From Myxococcota bacterium (lineage in GTDB: Bacteria > Myxococcota_A > Polyangia > HGW-17): 36,147 bases of DNA. A program made the translations under genes and the position numbers. Location: assembly GCA_018821305.1 (NCBI GenBank), contig JAHJMN010000059.1:1-36147 (forward strand), written 5' to 3'. The notes under the pieces were generated by a model. It worked only from the letters and a program-made list of their open reading frames with translations. It was not told the DNA's origin and ran no database searches. Below, one piece after another: positions 24,915 through 33,489 of the stretch (position 1 is its first letter; each line of letters starts with the position of its first letter).

Positions 24915-26123
24915 TTACTTCTTTTTTGCTTCGAGAACGAAGGCGGTTTTTGCTTTCGGGTTGTATATCTGCTTGTAATCTTTCAAAGTTTTGCAGCCTT
25001 GATCTTCACCGTTTTCACAGGCAAGTTTTAAATACTTTTTAGCCTGTTTTTCATCTTTTTTAATCCAGATGCCTCTTGCGTAAGAGTCTCCCAGGGCGAA
25101 ACAAGCGGCGGATTCTCCGTCGTCGCAAGCTTTAACTGATGTTGTTACACCGATTTTGGAAATCTGCCCGAAAAAGCCATCCCGTCGGAATCCGGCTTTT
25201 TCATCGCATGCTTTGCTGAATCCCAGTTCACAAGCTCTTGTGTAGAAGAAATGTGCCTGAGAAGGTTTCCGCTTTACTAAAAGTCCTCTTTCATAAGCCT
25301 GAGCCAGAGCATAGCAGCCTTCAGCTATGTTTCCCGTGCAGGCATTCTGGATCCAGAGAGCTATCTGCCGACCCTCGAGTTTTTGATTTTTCATTTTTCC
25401 ATAAGAATATCGTGCAAGGGGGAGGCACGATTCAAAAAAGTTTCCTTCGCAGGCTTTTTTCAGGAATGTCATGGCCTTTGTTGTGTCCTGTTTCAATTTT
25501 AACCCTGATAAAAAATAATTACCAAGGGCACCGCAGGCCGCGTAAAGATCATTTCGACACGCTTTATCCAGAAGGACAAGGCCTTCTTCGGGATTTCTTT
25601 CAGTTCCGGAACCTTCAATTAGAGATATTCCAATCGCCATGCAGCCGGAATAAACTTTCTTTTCACAGGCAATTCTGAAAAATTCATTAGCTTTAACGGC
25701 GTTTTTAGGGATTACTTTTCCCTCAGCGTAAGTTTCCCCAACCATTATACAGTACTGGGTATTTCCCTTCATGCATTCATTTTCCATCATAGCTAGTTGC
25801 CCGGAATGGTCTTTTTTGACAACTGGTTTTGCTTTCTTTGTATCCCCGGAGACAGGATCATCAGCCTTCTTTTTGTTGCTTTGAGCGGTGAGAAGCTCTT
25901 TAAATTTAATGCAGCAGGATTTGTTTCCTTTTTTACATCCAGTTCCACATGCGAAAGTATCACCTTCAGCGAAACAGACCTTGAAACAGGCATCGGCATT
26001 ATCTTTTTTGCACAACTTTCTGCAGAAATCCATGTCCCCATTATTAAAACATTTATCCATATCCGCATTGCAGGCGGAAAAGATGGAACCAGAGAAAAAG
26101 GTCATAATTATTAGATATCTCAT
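24915..26123 (-). CDS. Sel1-repeat Cys-rich lipoprotein
   Basis: The 402-residue product starts with a lipoprotein signal (MRYLIIMTFFSGSIFSAC, C18). A Cys-dense N-terminal segment follows (CRKLCKKDNADACFKVC), then a Lys-rich linker and about seven Sel1-like helical repeats of ~36 residues (for example GCMAIGISLIEGSGTERNPE and ACGALGNYFLSG). Each repeat carries a Cys pair, as in the Helicobacter cysteine-rich (Hcp) type. Sel1 repeats mediate protein-protein contacts; a periplasmic or surface scaffold role is likely but not shown. GGGAG lies seven bases before the ATG. It is the first gene of the three-lipoprotein cluster and is divergent from the M28 peptidase gene. Confidence 0.88.
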   Translation of the reverse strand: MRYLIIMTFFSGSIFSACNADMDKCFNNGDMDFCRKLCKKDNADACFKVCFAEGDTFACGTGCKKGNKSCCIKFKELLTAQSNKKKADDPVSGDTKKAKPVVKKDHSGQLAMMENECMKGNTQYCIMVGETYAEGKVIPKNAVKANEFFRIACEKKVYSGCMAIGISLIEGSGTERNPEEGLVLLDKACRNDLYAACGALGNYFLSGLKLKQDTTKAMTFLKKACEGNFFESCLPLARYSYGKMKNQKLEGRQIALWIQNACTGNIAEGCYALAQAYERGLLVKRKPSQAHFFYTRACELGFSKACDEKAGFRRDGFFGQISKIGVTTSVKACDDGESAACFALGDSYARGIWIKKDEKQAKKYLKLACENGEDQGCKTLKDYKQIYNPKAKTAFVLEAKKK

Positions 26124-26204
26124 TTAAAGCTCCCTGAACAGATAAAATTTATAACACATGACTATTAGTTGAAAAACAGTTTTTTCTCTGGCATTGTGTA
26201 CACT

Positions 26205-27176
26205 ATGAAAATTATTATTTTAAACCTGAAATTATTTCGAATTTTTATTCTTTTAACGATTACTCTTTTTTCCTGTTGTAAAAGAGGAACTGCCGGCGAC
26301 AGCAATAAAAAAGCATCGGAAAGGAGTGAAACTTCCATTTCTCAATCAACTTTAAGGATAAAAAAATCGATTGAGTTTCTGGTGACTTTGAATGGTCGTC
26401 AAGCGGGGACAGAAGATTCTAAAAAAGCAGCCGCATATCTCGAAAAGGAACTGAAAAAATTGGGAGCCGAACCTTTTGACGGTGCATACATCCACGAATT
26501 TACGTTTCACAAGACTAAAAAAGATCAGAACGTTGTGGGTTGCTTCCCTGGTAAATCGAAAGAAATCATCATTTTGGGCGCTCACTATGATCATCTCGGG
26601 AAAATCAGTAAGGACGTCTATCCTGGGGCAGATGATAACGCATCAGGTACTGCGGCGGTTTTAGAAATAATGAGCCTTTTAAAAGGTAAATCAACACAGG
26701 TCAAAGTCTGCGCAGTTTTTTTCGGTGCTGAGGAAAAACCAATCATGGGATCCAGCCATTTTGTTGAAAAACACTCTGGCATTCTGAAGAATCTGAAATT
26801 ACTTATAAATCTTGACATGGTAGGACGTGAGTTTTTCGGTTCCGCCTTTGGAAAGAATTCCCCCGATGGCGTTGCACTGATTCTGAATAGAATTAATGAT
26901 AAACTATCAACGGACTTGCCCGGGGAGTTTAAAAAATACGGACTTCAGCCCATGGTTGTGGGTGACAAATTTATTCAGAGTTTTGGAGCAGGCTTTTTAT
27001 ATGACAGCATTCCCTTTAATAAGAAGGGTTTTTCAACGATTTTTATCTCAACAGGTTTGCACAAGGATTACCATAAAGTCACAGATACACCGGAAAAGAT
27101 AAAATTTAAAAAAATCGCCTCCATCAGCGCTGCCGTAGTATCAATCGTCGCTTCTTTAAAACCTGAAAGCCTTTAA
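26205..27176 (+). CDS. M28-family zinc peptidase lipoprotein
   Basis: The 323-residue product has a short lipoprotein signal (LFRIFILLTITLFSC) and an M28 aminopeptidase domain. Candidate metal ligands and catalytic residues are all present: ILGAHYDHLG (H127, D129), GADDNASG (D143), FGAEEKP (E176, E177), INLDMVG (D204) and HKDYHKVTDTPEKI (H290). M28 enzymes are di-zinc exopeptidases, here presumably anchored in the periplasm or at the cell surface. The frame extends to a TTG at 26169, but the ATG at 26205 gives a normal signal peptide. No strong ribosome site is seen. The 27177-27397 stretch downstream is AT-rich and holds no gene I can support. Confidence 0.88.
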   Translation: MKIIILNLKLFRIFILLTITLFSCCKRGTAGDSNKKASERSETSISQSTLRIKKSIEFLVTLNGRQAGTEDSKKAAAYLEKELKKLGAEPFDGAYIHEFTFHKTKKDQNVVGCFPGKSKEIIILGAHYDHLGKISKDVYPGADDNASGTAAVLEIMSLLKGKSTQVKVCAVFFGAEEKPIMGSSHFVEKHSGILKNLKLLINLDMVGREFFGSAFGKNSPDGVALILNRINDKLSTDLPGEFKKYGLQPMVVGDKFIQSFGAGFLYDSIPFNKKGFSTIFISTGLHKDYHKVTDTPEKIKFKKIASISAAVVSIVASLKPESL

Positions 27177-27397
27177 ACATCGTTTTTTCGAATTTCCGGA
27201 TAGACAACTCAACCAAAGTGCACCGCCGCAAGATCTTCCTGATCCCTTTATATATGTAATAAAAAATACACTCTTAATTTCAATAAATCGGGAAAATTTT
27301 GATTTCAATGGAAATACTTGAGACAATAAACTTGGAATTCTTGATGTGATCTATTGCAAAATTTTCAAGAAATTCTTTCACTTGTACTTCAATTTTC

Positions 27398-27426
27398 TTG
27401 ACTTGGCGGTTTCTTTAAACTAATAA
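27398..27426 (+). promoter_or_regulatory. Strong sigma70-type promoter for the C1 peptidase gene
   Basis: TTGACT (27398-27403), a 17-base spacer and TAATAA (27421-27426) lie 48 bases before the ATG at 27474. The ribosome site AGGAG is at 27461-27465. Confidence 0.7.
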
Positions 27427-27473
27427 CTGTTCACTGTCTGATGTTTCAACTTATTTTTACAGGAGATTTTTGC

Positions 27474-29429
27474 ATGAAGACACTTAGAAGCCTTTTCTCA
27501 TTTCTTTTTATCTTCTCCCTGAGTGTTGCTTTAGTTAGCTGTGATTCTTCCAGCTCAAACAACAATAACTCCACCGGGGAAGATCCACTATCCGACCTTG
27601 ATACCCTCATGGCTGGAGCCCCCTCCAATGACGAACTTCCCGAAGACGGAAAAACCGATGCGGTTTATCCTCCAACGTTCGATCTCGGTGATTATCAGTC
27701 CCCCATTAAGAGTCAGGGCAGCCGCGGCGTATGCTCCATTTTTGCAACAGCTGCACTCATGGAACACCTTTATATTAAAGAAGGTTCCATGCCCAATCCA
27801 GACTTCTCCGAACAGTTCCTTCAGTGGTCAGTAAAAGCTGAAGTAAAAAGCTTCCTTGACACCGAAGGTTCCAATGCAAGTTACAATCTTCAGGCAATCA
27901 GCCGTTATGGTATCGTTTTAGAGAGTGACTGGCCCTATGAAAGCCGTCCCTGGTCAACTACCAATGATCCAGAATGTACCGGCGAAGATCGCCCGGTAAA
28001 ATGCTACACAAACGGTGAACCTCCCGCAAGCGCACTCTCCGCCACAAGATGGAAACTTCCTGCTGGCCGTTATGTAAACGCTAAAGCCCGCAGTATCAAA
28101 GCTTTCATGTATGAAAACAAAACCGGCGTTGTTGCTGGTATGACTTTCTTCTATCAGAGCTGGAATCACGGCGCTTCACCGCTTCCGGTAAACAAAGATC
28201 ACTATCGTGGGGGCTACATTCTTTATCCCAATGAAAAAGACAAAGAAGAAAGCCTTAAAAAACGCGCTGGTCACGCAATCCTTCTTCTCGGTTGGGATGA
28301 CAACCTCGAAGTTGAACGCATGGACGAAAACGGCAAAGTTATGACGGATGCTGAAGGCAACCCGATTAAAGAAAAAGGCTTCTTCCTTATTAAAAACAGC
28401 TGGGGCACTGGCGGCTTCGGCGCCAATAACCCCTTCGGTAGCGGTTACGGCTGGCTTTCCTACAAATACGTTGAAGAATATGCTTCCGTTTATGGCAGTG
28501 GCCTTCCCACCGTTAATCTTCACGAAGTATGTGACGACGGCAAAGACAACGACCTCGATGGTAAAGTTGATTGTGAAGATTCCGACTGTGCCGAAGACAG
28601 TGCCTGCGATCCTTCCGGCCTGAAATTCTCCAACAATACAAGCGTTGCAATTCCCGATAATAATACAACTGGCGTTTCCTCTGTAATTAACGTTGCTCAG
28701 GAAGGTAACATCGAATCAGTAAGCGTTACCGTTGATATTACCCACACCTATGCTGGTGACGTAACAATCAAACTCGTAGGTCCCGATGGAACTGAAGAAG
28801 TTCTTCAGGAAAAAGTTGGCGGCAGTGCTGATGACATCAAAAAGACCTTTGCTCCTGCAAACTTTGCTAACAAATCCATCACCGGAGACTGGACTTTGGT
28901 TGTAAGTGATACAGCAGGTTCAGATACTGGTACTCTCAACAAATGGTCCCTTGAATTCAAACTCGGCGGAACTCTTCCCCCGGAAGTTTGCGATGACGGC
29001 ATTGATAACGACGGAAATGGTTTCATTGACTGTGCCGACGAAGCCTGCGCAGAAGACGAAGCTTGTCAGACTGCAACGGAAGTTGACATCACTAATTCAA
29101 ATCCCGTCTCCATTCCCGATAACGATGAAAACGGCGCAACAAGCGTAATCAACGTTGCTGACAGTGGTGAAATCACCTCCCTTCAGATCGATGTAAACAT
29201 TACCCACACCTTCAGAGCTGACCTTCTCGTTTCCGTAATCAGCCCTGCAGGCACAGAAGTAGTTCTCTTCGACGCTGAAGAATACGAAGAAAACCTCATC
29301 AGAACCTTCAACGTTACAGATTTCAACGGTGCTGCTGTAAATGGTAACTGGACCCTTAAAGTTGTCGACCGCTTCAATGGCGACACCGGTACCATCAACT
29401 CATGGCGCCTTTATGCTGTAGTGCAGTAA
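27474..29429 (+). CDS. Papain-like (C1) cysteine protease lipoprotein with two P-domains
   Basis: The 651-residue product has a lipoprotein signal (FSLSVALVSC) and a Ser/Asn linker. A C1A peptidase domain follows with the full triad in order: SQGSRGVCSIF (C87), GHAILLLGWD (H267) and IKNSWG (N308). Then come two copies of an acidic E-V-C-D-D-G-x-D-N-D-x-D-G module (at ~351 and ~504). Each is followed by a P/homB-type domain (ITHTYAGDVTIKLVGPDGTE and ITHTFRADLLVSVISPAGTE, each closing with GxWTLxVxD). P-domains often stabilise or target secreted proteases. Codon choice is unusually uniform, with many GAA, AAC, TTC and CTT codons, and together with the promoter this suggests high expression. The ATG at 27474 is fixed by AGGAG upstream. 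Confidence 0.93.
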   Translation: MKTLRSLFSFLFIFSLSVALVSCDSSSSNNNNSTGEDPLSDLDTLMAGAPSNDELPEDGKTDAVYPPTFDLGDYQSPIKSQGSRGVCSIFATAALMEHLYIKEGSMPNPDFSEQFLQWSVKAEVKSFLDTEGSNASYNLQAISRYGIVLESDWPYESRPWSTTNDPECTGEDRPVKCYTNGEPPASALSATRWKLPAGRYVNAKARSIKAFMYENKTGVVAGMTFFYQSWNHGASPLPVNKDHYRGGYILYPNEKDKEESLKKRAGHAILLLGWDDNLEVERMDENGKVMTDAEGNPIKEKGFFLIKNSWGTGGFGANNPFGSGYGWLSYKYVEEYASVYGSGLPTVNLHEVCDDGKDNDLDGKVDCEDSDCAEDSACDPSGLKFSNNTSVAIPDNNTTGVSSVINVAQEGNIESVSVTVDITHTYAGDVTIKLVGPDGTEEVLQEKVGGSADDIKKTFAPANFANKSITGDWTLVVSDTAGSDTGTLNKWSLEFKLGGTLPPEVCDDGIDNDGNGFIDCADEACAEDEACQTATEVDITNSNPVSIPDNDENGATSVINVADSGEITSLQIDVNITHTFRADLLVSVISPAGTEVVLFDAEEYEENLIRTFNVTDFNGAAVNGNWTLKVVDRFNGDTGTINSWRLYAVVQ

Positions 29430-29537
29430 TTATCTTCCCTCGTCATTTCCTTCTTCAAAATCATCATAAAATCAGATAGTATCATTCCTGAAATCTGGAA
29501 ATCACAGATAGTTCCGTCAATCCATCTGGAGGAAATC

Positions 29538-29972
29538 ATGTCCATGAATCTAATATTGATGAAGTGTCCCGGGTGCGGAGCATCCTTAGAACTTATTCCC
29601 GGCAATCAGACTGCCGTATGTGATTATTGCGGAAATAAATTTATGGTGGACTCAGCCTCATCCTCCAACGTGTCTAATCCAAATCCAGCCCCGGAGATGA
29701 GTGTCACTGAAAATAATGCCACGGAGATTAGTCCATACCTCGAGAAAAAGTTAAAACTTTACATTCTAAAGCAATTTAAAAAAGAGACTGGGATAAAACT
29801 TGACGGCGATGCAATGGCTATGAAACGGATAATTGAAGCTTGCCGTAAAGCGATTCCTGAACTGACAAATACTGGTAAATCAGAAATCAATATTCCGTTC
29901 ATAACCGCAGACGGTTCTGGCCCTAAACATGTAAGTCTTGTGGTCAAAGCTTTCGACATGAAAAACCAGTAG
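29538..29972 (+). CDS. Zinc ribbon fused to an Hsp70 (DnaK) subdomain-IIB fragment
   Basis: The 144-residue cytoplasmic protein begins with a zinc ribbon (CPGC at C10/C13, CDYC at C28/C31). After a Ser/Asn/Pro linker, residues ~67-144 closely resemble part of the DnaK nucleotide-binding domain: LYILKQFKKETGIKLDGDAM corresponds to DnaK [20 protein letters not shown], and EINIPFITADGSGPKHVSL to DNLPYITADATGPKHMNI-type sequence. No phosphate-binding motifs or substrate-binding domain are present, so it cannot be an ATPase chaperone. It may be a relic, or a domain that contacts Hsp70 partners such as GrpE; both are inference. GGAGG lies five bases before the ATG. It stands alone, 530 bases before the radical SAM operon. 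Confidence 0.85.
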   Translation: MSMNLILMKCPGCGASLELIPGNQTAVCDYCGNKFMVDSASSSNVSNPNPAPEMSVTENNATEISPYLEKKLKLYILKQFKKETGIKLDGDAMAMKRIIEACRKAIPELTNTGKSEINIPFITADGSGPKHVSLVVKAFDMKNQ

Positions 29973-30100
29973 TAAAGCGATGGCCACGTTAATTGAGTCT
30001 TTGGATCCAGCAATACAGCAAAGCGCAAGATTATTGAACTGTCGAAGTAGAAAAGCAGGCCAATTGTTTAGAATAGAGCGAAATGTAATGAGCGGAAAGT

Positions 30101-30223
30101 TTTCGACGCCGCAGGCGTGGGGAGTCCAGAGGGGGCGTGCCCCCTTTGCGTCGATTCAAGGGGGATTGGGGGGAAATCGAAATCCCCCCAACTGAGAGGT
30201 TTAAGGAGAGCTGCGCTCTCCTT
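30101..30223. other. Cluster of four hairpins, possible structured RNA or mobile-element remnant
   Basis: Successive perfect stems are ACGCC/GGCGT (30106-30118), AGGGGGC/GCCCCCT (30130-30145), TTGGGGGG/CCCCCCAA (30166-30191) and AAGGAGAGC/GCTCTCCTT (30203-30223). An outer pairing CGACGC (30104-30109) with GCGTCG (30148-30153) could enclose the first two. None is followed by a T run. GCGAAATGTAATGAGCG occurs before the cluster (30078-30094) and again after it (30345-30361). The G-rich composition is unlike the neighbourhood. No gene is supportable in 29973-30504. Confidence 0.6.
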
Positions 30224-30299
30224 GAATAAATATGAGAAGATTAATTTTATTATTAAAAACGGCGTTTAAACTCTTTCGCAGAACGAAATGAGCGAAACT

Positions 30300-30392
30300 A
30301 AAGTGAGCGATATCGTGGCCGCTTTATACATGAAAATGGTTGCAGCGAAATGTAATGAGCGACAAGAACAACTAAAGTAGGGCATCGCTGGA
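30300..30392 (-). repeat. Family-3 repeat, copy 2
   Basis: Its reverse complement runs from CAGCGATGCCC through TTGTCGCTCATTACATTTCG, CATTTTCATGTATAAAGCGG and GATATCGCTCACTT. It matches 23272-23353 with a short insertion and scattered changes. It lies between the hairpin cluster and the promoter of the radical SAM operon. Confidence 0.65.
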
Positions 30393-30424
30393 ATGTTCGA
30401 TTTTCGATGTTTTTCAAAAAAACA

Positions 30425-30469
30425 TGGACAACTTTCTTAATTTGTCCACTATAATATTGTTTCTATAAA
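30425..30469 (+). promoter_or_regulatory. Promoter with operator-like dyad for the radical SAM operon
   Basis: TGGACAA (30425-30431) and TTGTCCA (30442-30448) form a perfect 7-bp dyad with a 10-base spacer, the form of a repressor or activator site. It overlaps two possible promoters: TGGACA with TATAAT at 30450-30455 (spacer 19), or TTGTCC with TATAAA at 30464-30469 (spacer 16). The ribosome site GAGGG and the ATG at 30505 follow. Confidence 0.55.
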
Positions 30470-30504
30470 CTGTTATTACAGTAAAAATTATTCGAGGGTT
30501 TTTG

Positions 30505-31854
30505 ATGAACGATGTACAATTTTTAAATGTAAAGAATTCTATTTTTCCACTGGATTGCGCTTACCTTCCCATTTCAAGGGGTAAGTTGCTTGTTTCCCAA
30601 TCTCATGCCGTTTTCTGCAGCGTAAATCATGACGAAGTTGAAGGTCTTACTTCCTTTATCCAGGGTGATACGACGGAAATAAGCGAAGACATTAAACAAA
30701 GGCTTGAAATACACGGCTTTTTCGGACCACCACGGGAAGCAAAAGCTCCCTCAAGAACGGTGCAGATTCAAATTACCAATGGATGCAATCTCAGTTGTAC
30801 TTACTGCTGTACCAATTCCAGAAATCCCCGTAAATCGGAAATAACCTTAGAAGATGCAAAAAATGTTGTTGAGATAACACGTGAAAAATTAGGTGAAGGT
30901 ATCAGAGTTGCAATTCTCGGTGGAGAGCCACTTTTAAAAGACTGGGCGCTTGATTTGGCAAATTATGCTCAGGGGCTTGGTCTCGATGTTACGGTCTTCT
31001 CTAACGGTGTGCCCCTGGCCGATGAAAATATCGCCCGCCAATGTGCCGAATCCTGTAAAAAAGGCGTCAAATTCCGCCTCAGCCTCGCAGGTCCCGTTAA
31101 AGACCTGTGCGATGCTAAATCCGGAGAACCCAGATATGATGCGGTGATTGCCGGTATCAATTATTTATATGCCCATGGGGGCGAGTGCATAATTGACCTC
31201 ATGCTCTTTCCCGAACATGTGGACAGCACTGCGGCCCATCTGCACGAATTACGCGGAAAGCTGCCTGCGGGAGTGCCAATTGCCTTCGGTATTGCCTATG
31301 TGAGCGGCCGCGAAGTCGGGCAGGATCTTTTTGAAAGTCGCCGGGCCCTCGAAGAATCCCTTGATCGCATCGCTTTCGAGGCTGGAGAAATTATTGCCGC
31401 GGTAAAACCCGCCCCCCTGACAGAACGTCGGGAAGGCTGCACTTGCGCTTTGGGGCACCATCTGCATGTGCGTTCCGATGGTTCACTTTTTAACTGTTTC
31501 AAAATGGAAGAAAAAGTTGGTCATCTTACGGAAGAAGGTTTTGAAAATGCCCTTGATTTCGTCCGCTCAAACCCGAATCCAGCAAGCGGTTTGCAAAAAT
31601 GTTCTGACTGCGTGCTGAACACAATATGCGGGAGCGGATGCCGCAGTGATAACTACCTCTACACGGGTAATCCCGAGCTTCCTCTTTGTGATACATGGCG
31701 GGTAAGGGTCATCAGTGAACTTCTAGCTGATGACTGGGTGAGCGCTTTAGAATGGCCACTTCATCACCTCCTCAGTGAAGCGAAAAATATGGGCATTTCC
31801 TGCCCTGACAAAATTGAACCGGTAATAAAATCAAGGCATCTCATTGATACCTGA
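30505..31854 (+). CDS. Radical SAM/SPASM protein-modifying enzyme
   Basis: The 449-residue protein has an N-terminal ~85-residue domain that could be a substrate-recognition module. A radical SAM core follows with CNLSCTYC (C94, C98, C101) and AILGGEPLL. The C-terminal SPASM/twitch region is rich in cysteines (C312, C314, C331, C366, C369, C375, C379, C395; the core is CSDCVLNTICGSGC). SPASM enzymes hold extra iron-sulfur clusters and usually modify peptide or protein side chains. The four paralogous genes directly downstream are the obvious substrate candidates (inference). The true start is the ATG at 30505, with GAGGG upstream, not the TTG three bases earlier. The next gene begins 11 bases after its stop. 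Confidence 0.93.
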   Translation: MNDVQFLNVKNSIFPLDCAYLPISRGKLLVSQSHAVFCSVNHDEVEGLTSFIQGDTTEISEDIKQRLEIHGFFGPPREAKAPSRTVQIQITNGCNLSCTYCCTNSRNPRKSEITLEDAKNVVEITREKLGEGIRVAILGGEPLLKDWALDLANYAQGLGLDVTVFSNGVPLADENIARQCAESCKKGVKFRLSLAGPVKDLCDAKSGEPRYDAVIAGINYLYAHGGECIIDLMLFPEHVDSTAAHLHELRGKLPAGVPIAFGIAYVSGREVGQDLFESRRALEESLDRIAFEAGEIIAAVKPAPLTERREGCTCALGHHLHVRSDGSLFNCFKMEEKVGHLTEEGFENALDFVRSNPNPASGLQKCSDCVLNTICGSGCRSDNYLYTGNPELPLCDTWRVRVISELLADDWVSALEWPLHHLLSEAKNMGISCPDKIEPVIKSRHLIDT

Positions 31855-31865
31855 AAGGATTTATA

Positions 31866-32624
31866 ATGTCCCCAATTCTTGCCATTTGTCTTGAAAACCT
31901 GAATGCAACATCAGAATCTGAGCGTTACCTGAAATGTACAGCACTTACGGGGCGAAAAAACGCCTTGGTCATTGACGCAGATGGTCTTGTTCACTGGAAG
32001 TCTGATAAAAAAGACGGATTTGAACTCTGGGTTAGTGCCGATGAACGGTTGATTTTGTATCTCCCCGAAGGCGTTGAAATGGAAGTTCAAGTCTCCCGCT
32101 CCGGACGGTCGGTGATGGTTCCAAATGCAAAACCTGTGGTACTCATTGATGGCGATGAGATTTCCATGACTCAATTCCGAATCAGGGTCCACGTACATGG
32201 ATTTGTTGAAGATGAATACTCTCCGTCCTGGTACACGGAGCCTCAGGTATCATCCGGTTCCCGCGTGGTGCGGGCTGCGGCAACGGCGGCCCTTGCATTT
32301 ACAGCTATGGTTGGTATTTCCTGTTCGACAAATGATGGCAAAACGGAAAAACCGAAAATTGAAGTACGGGACAGGCCACCTGACGTTGCTCCCGCAAATC
32401 CGCCCATGAATGTTGAAAAGAAACCGGATCCAACTCCCCCCGTGGAAATTCGCGATAAACCTCCGGAAGCTCCCGCAATTCGCGATGAAGCTGTTAAGCC
32501 CGGAAAGAAACCGGAGAAAAAACCTGAAGAAATGAAACCAGCGGAAATGAAGCCGATGCCGCCGCCGATGATCGAAATCCGTGACAAACCCCCGTCACCT
32601 CCTGCTAAAGGCGATGGAATCTGA
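31866..32624 (+). CDS. Paralogue 1: globular domain, internal lipobox, three I-E-V-R-x-x-P-P motifs
   Basis: The 252-residue protein is of unknown family. Residues 1-128 form a beta-rich globular domain (C8 and C24 conserved in all four paralogues; VSRSGRSV and VVLIDGDEIS faintly recall FHA domains). Residues ~137-153 look like a lipoprotein signal placed inside the protein: VVRAAATAALAFTAMVGISC (C153). The tail is Pro/Lys/Glu-rich and carries IEVRDRPP (165), VEIRDKPP (193) and IEIRDKPP (236). If the signal works, the tail would be outside the cytoplasm as a lipopeptide and the N-domain inside. AAGGA precedes the ATG by six bases. It is the second gene of the operon, next to the SPASM enzyme. 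Confidence 0.88.
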   Translation: MSPILAICLENLNATSESERYLKCTALTGRKNALVIDADGLVHWKSDKKDGFELWVSADERLILYLPEGVEMEVQVSRSGRSVMVPNAKPVVLIDGDEISMTQFRIRVHVHGFVEDEYSPSWYTEPQVSSGSRVVRAAATAALAFTAMVGISCSTNDGKTEKPKIEVRDRPPDVAPANPPMNVEKKPDPTPPVEIRDKPPEAPAIRDEAVKPGKKPEKKPEEMKPAEMKPMPPPMIEIRDKPPSPPAKGDGI

Positions 32625-32675
32625 TTTTTTTTGAACTTCAACGCGTGAGTTGAGTCCACAGACCGGAGGTTTAAG

Positions 32676-33458
32676 ATGTCTGAGAATTATGCGATTTGTA
32701 TTGAGGATTTACTTTTTCAGGATGCTGATAAACGATATCTCATGTGTACGGCCCTTGGTGGAACTGAAAAAGGTCTCGTTATTGATTTAAAAGGCGAAAT
32801 ACACTGGAAAGACTCGGAAACCAGTGGTTTTGAAATCTGCATTTCCGGGGATGATCGTCTCATTCTTTACCTTGAAAGCTCTCCCGGACTTCCACTGACC
32901 GTTTCCCGGGGTGGTCGATCAGTTACGGCAGAAGCGAAAAAACCGATAGTACTCCTGGACGGGGATGAGATTTTCTCAGACTCGTTTCACTATAGACTTC
33001 ATATTCATGGCCGCATTAATTATGAGACGGAACCTTCATATTTTACCCAGACGCCTCAAACGGGCAAAGGAATGCGCACTGCTACTGCGGCGGCCCTTGC
33101 ACTCACGGCCATGACCGCATCTGCTTGCACCGGAAACGACACGAAAAAGCCTGAAAAGGAAAAAATTGAAGTTCGCGATAATCCGCCGAAAATGGCACCA
33201 CAGCCTGAGCCGGAAAAACCGCCCCAGGATGATAAAAATAATAATGATATGAAGCACCGCAACGACAAAGAAGGCACCGAAGATATCTCATCTGTTACGG
33301 TCCCGTCCACCAGAGTGGGAGCAGTTGTGTATCCACCAATTGAAGTGAGAACGGCTCCACCGAAAGTAGCCCCTCCGAAAAAACCGCCTATGAAGCCTGA
33401 GGATGAAGAAGATAAACCAATGAAACCACCGAAAAAACCAATTAAAGGTAAGAAGTAG
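32676..33458 (+). CDS. Paralogue 2: globular domain, internal lipobox, two I-E-V-R-x-x-P-P motifs
   Basis: The 260-residue protein is closely related to paralogue 3 in its N-domain (MSENYAICIEDLLFQDADKR; C8, C24; SRGGRSVTAEAKKPIVLLDG) and tail. An internal signal-like segment ends in ALTAMTASAC (C151). The tail carries IEVRDNPPKMAP (164) and IEVRTAPPKVAPP (222), separated by an Asp/Asn-rich stretch and GTEDISSVTVP, which paralogue 3 shares. It ends in Pro/Lys repeats (KPPKKP). There is no catalytic motif. GGAGG lies seven bases upstream of the ATG. The 51-base gap from paralogue 1 shows no terminator, so one transcript is likely. Confidence 0.88.
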   Translation: MSENYAICIEDLLFQDADKRYLMCTALGGTEKGLVIDLKGEIHWKDSETSGFEICISGDDRLILYLESSPGLPLTVSRGGRSVTAEAKKPIVLLDGDEIFSDSFHYRLHIHGRINYETEPSYFTQTPQTGKGMRTATAAALALTAMTASACTGNDTKKPEKEKIEVRDNPPKMAPQPEPEKPPQDDKNNNDMKHRNDKEGTEDISSVTVPSTRVGAVVYPPIEVRTAPPKVAPPKKPPMKPEDEEDKPMKPPKKPIKGKK

Positions 33459-33489
33459 TGATTACGAGGATATAACTGGAGGTTTTCTA

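Noticed and set aside
29980-30195. A 71-codon frame covering the hairpin cluster
   Set aside because: It runs through repeats and hairpins, has no ribosome site and yields no recognisable protein.
30203-30223. A perfect 9-bp hairpin as an intrinsic terminator
   Set aside because: No T run follows on either strand, and no adjacent gene needs it.
31866-32250. Calling the paralogue N-domain a true FHA domain
   Set aside because: The S-R-x-G-R-S and D-G-D-E-I pattern is only suggestive. The FHA-defining S-x-x-H and N residues are not seen, so I left it as unknown.
32243-32659. Long minus-strand frames opposite the four paralogues (also 33056-33532 and 34090-34707)
   Set aside because: They are shadows created by the Pro/Lys-rich codons of the real genes, with Gly/Phe-rich low-complexity products and no start signals.
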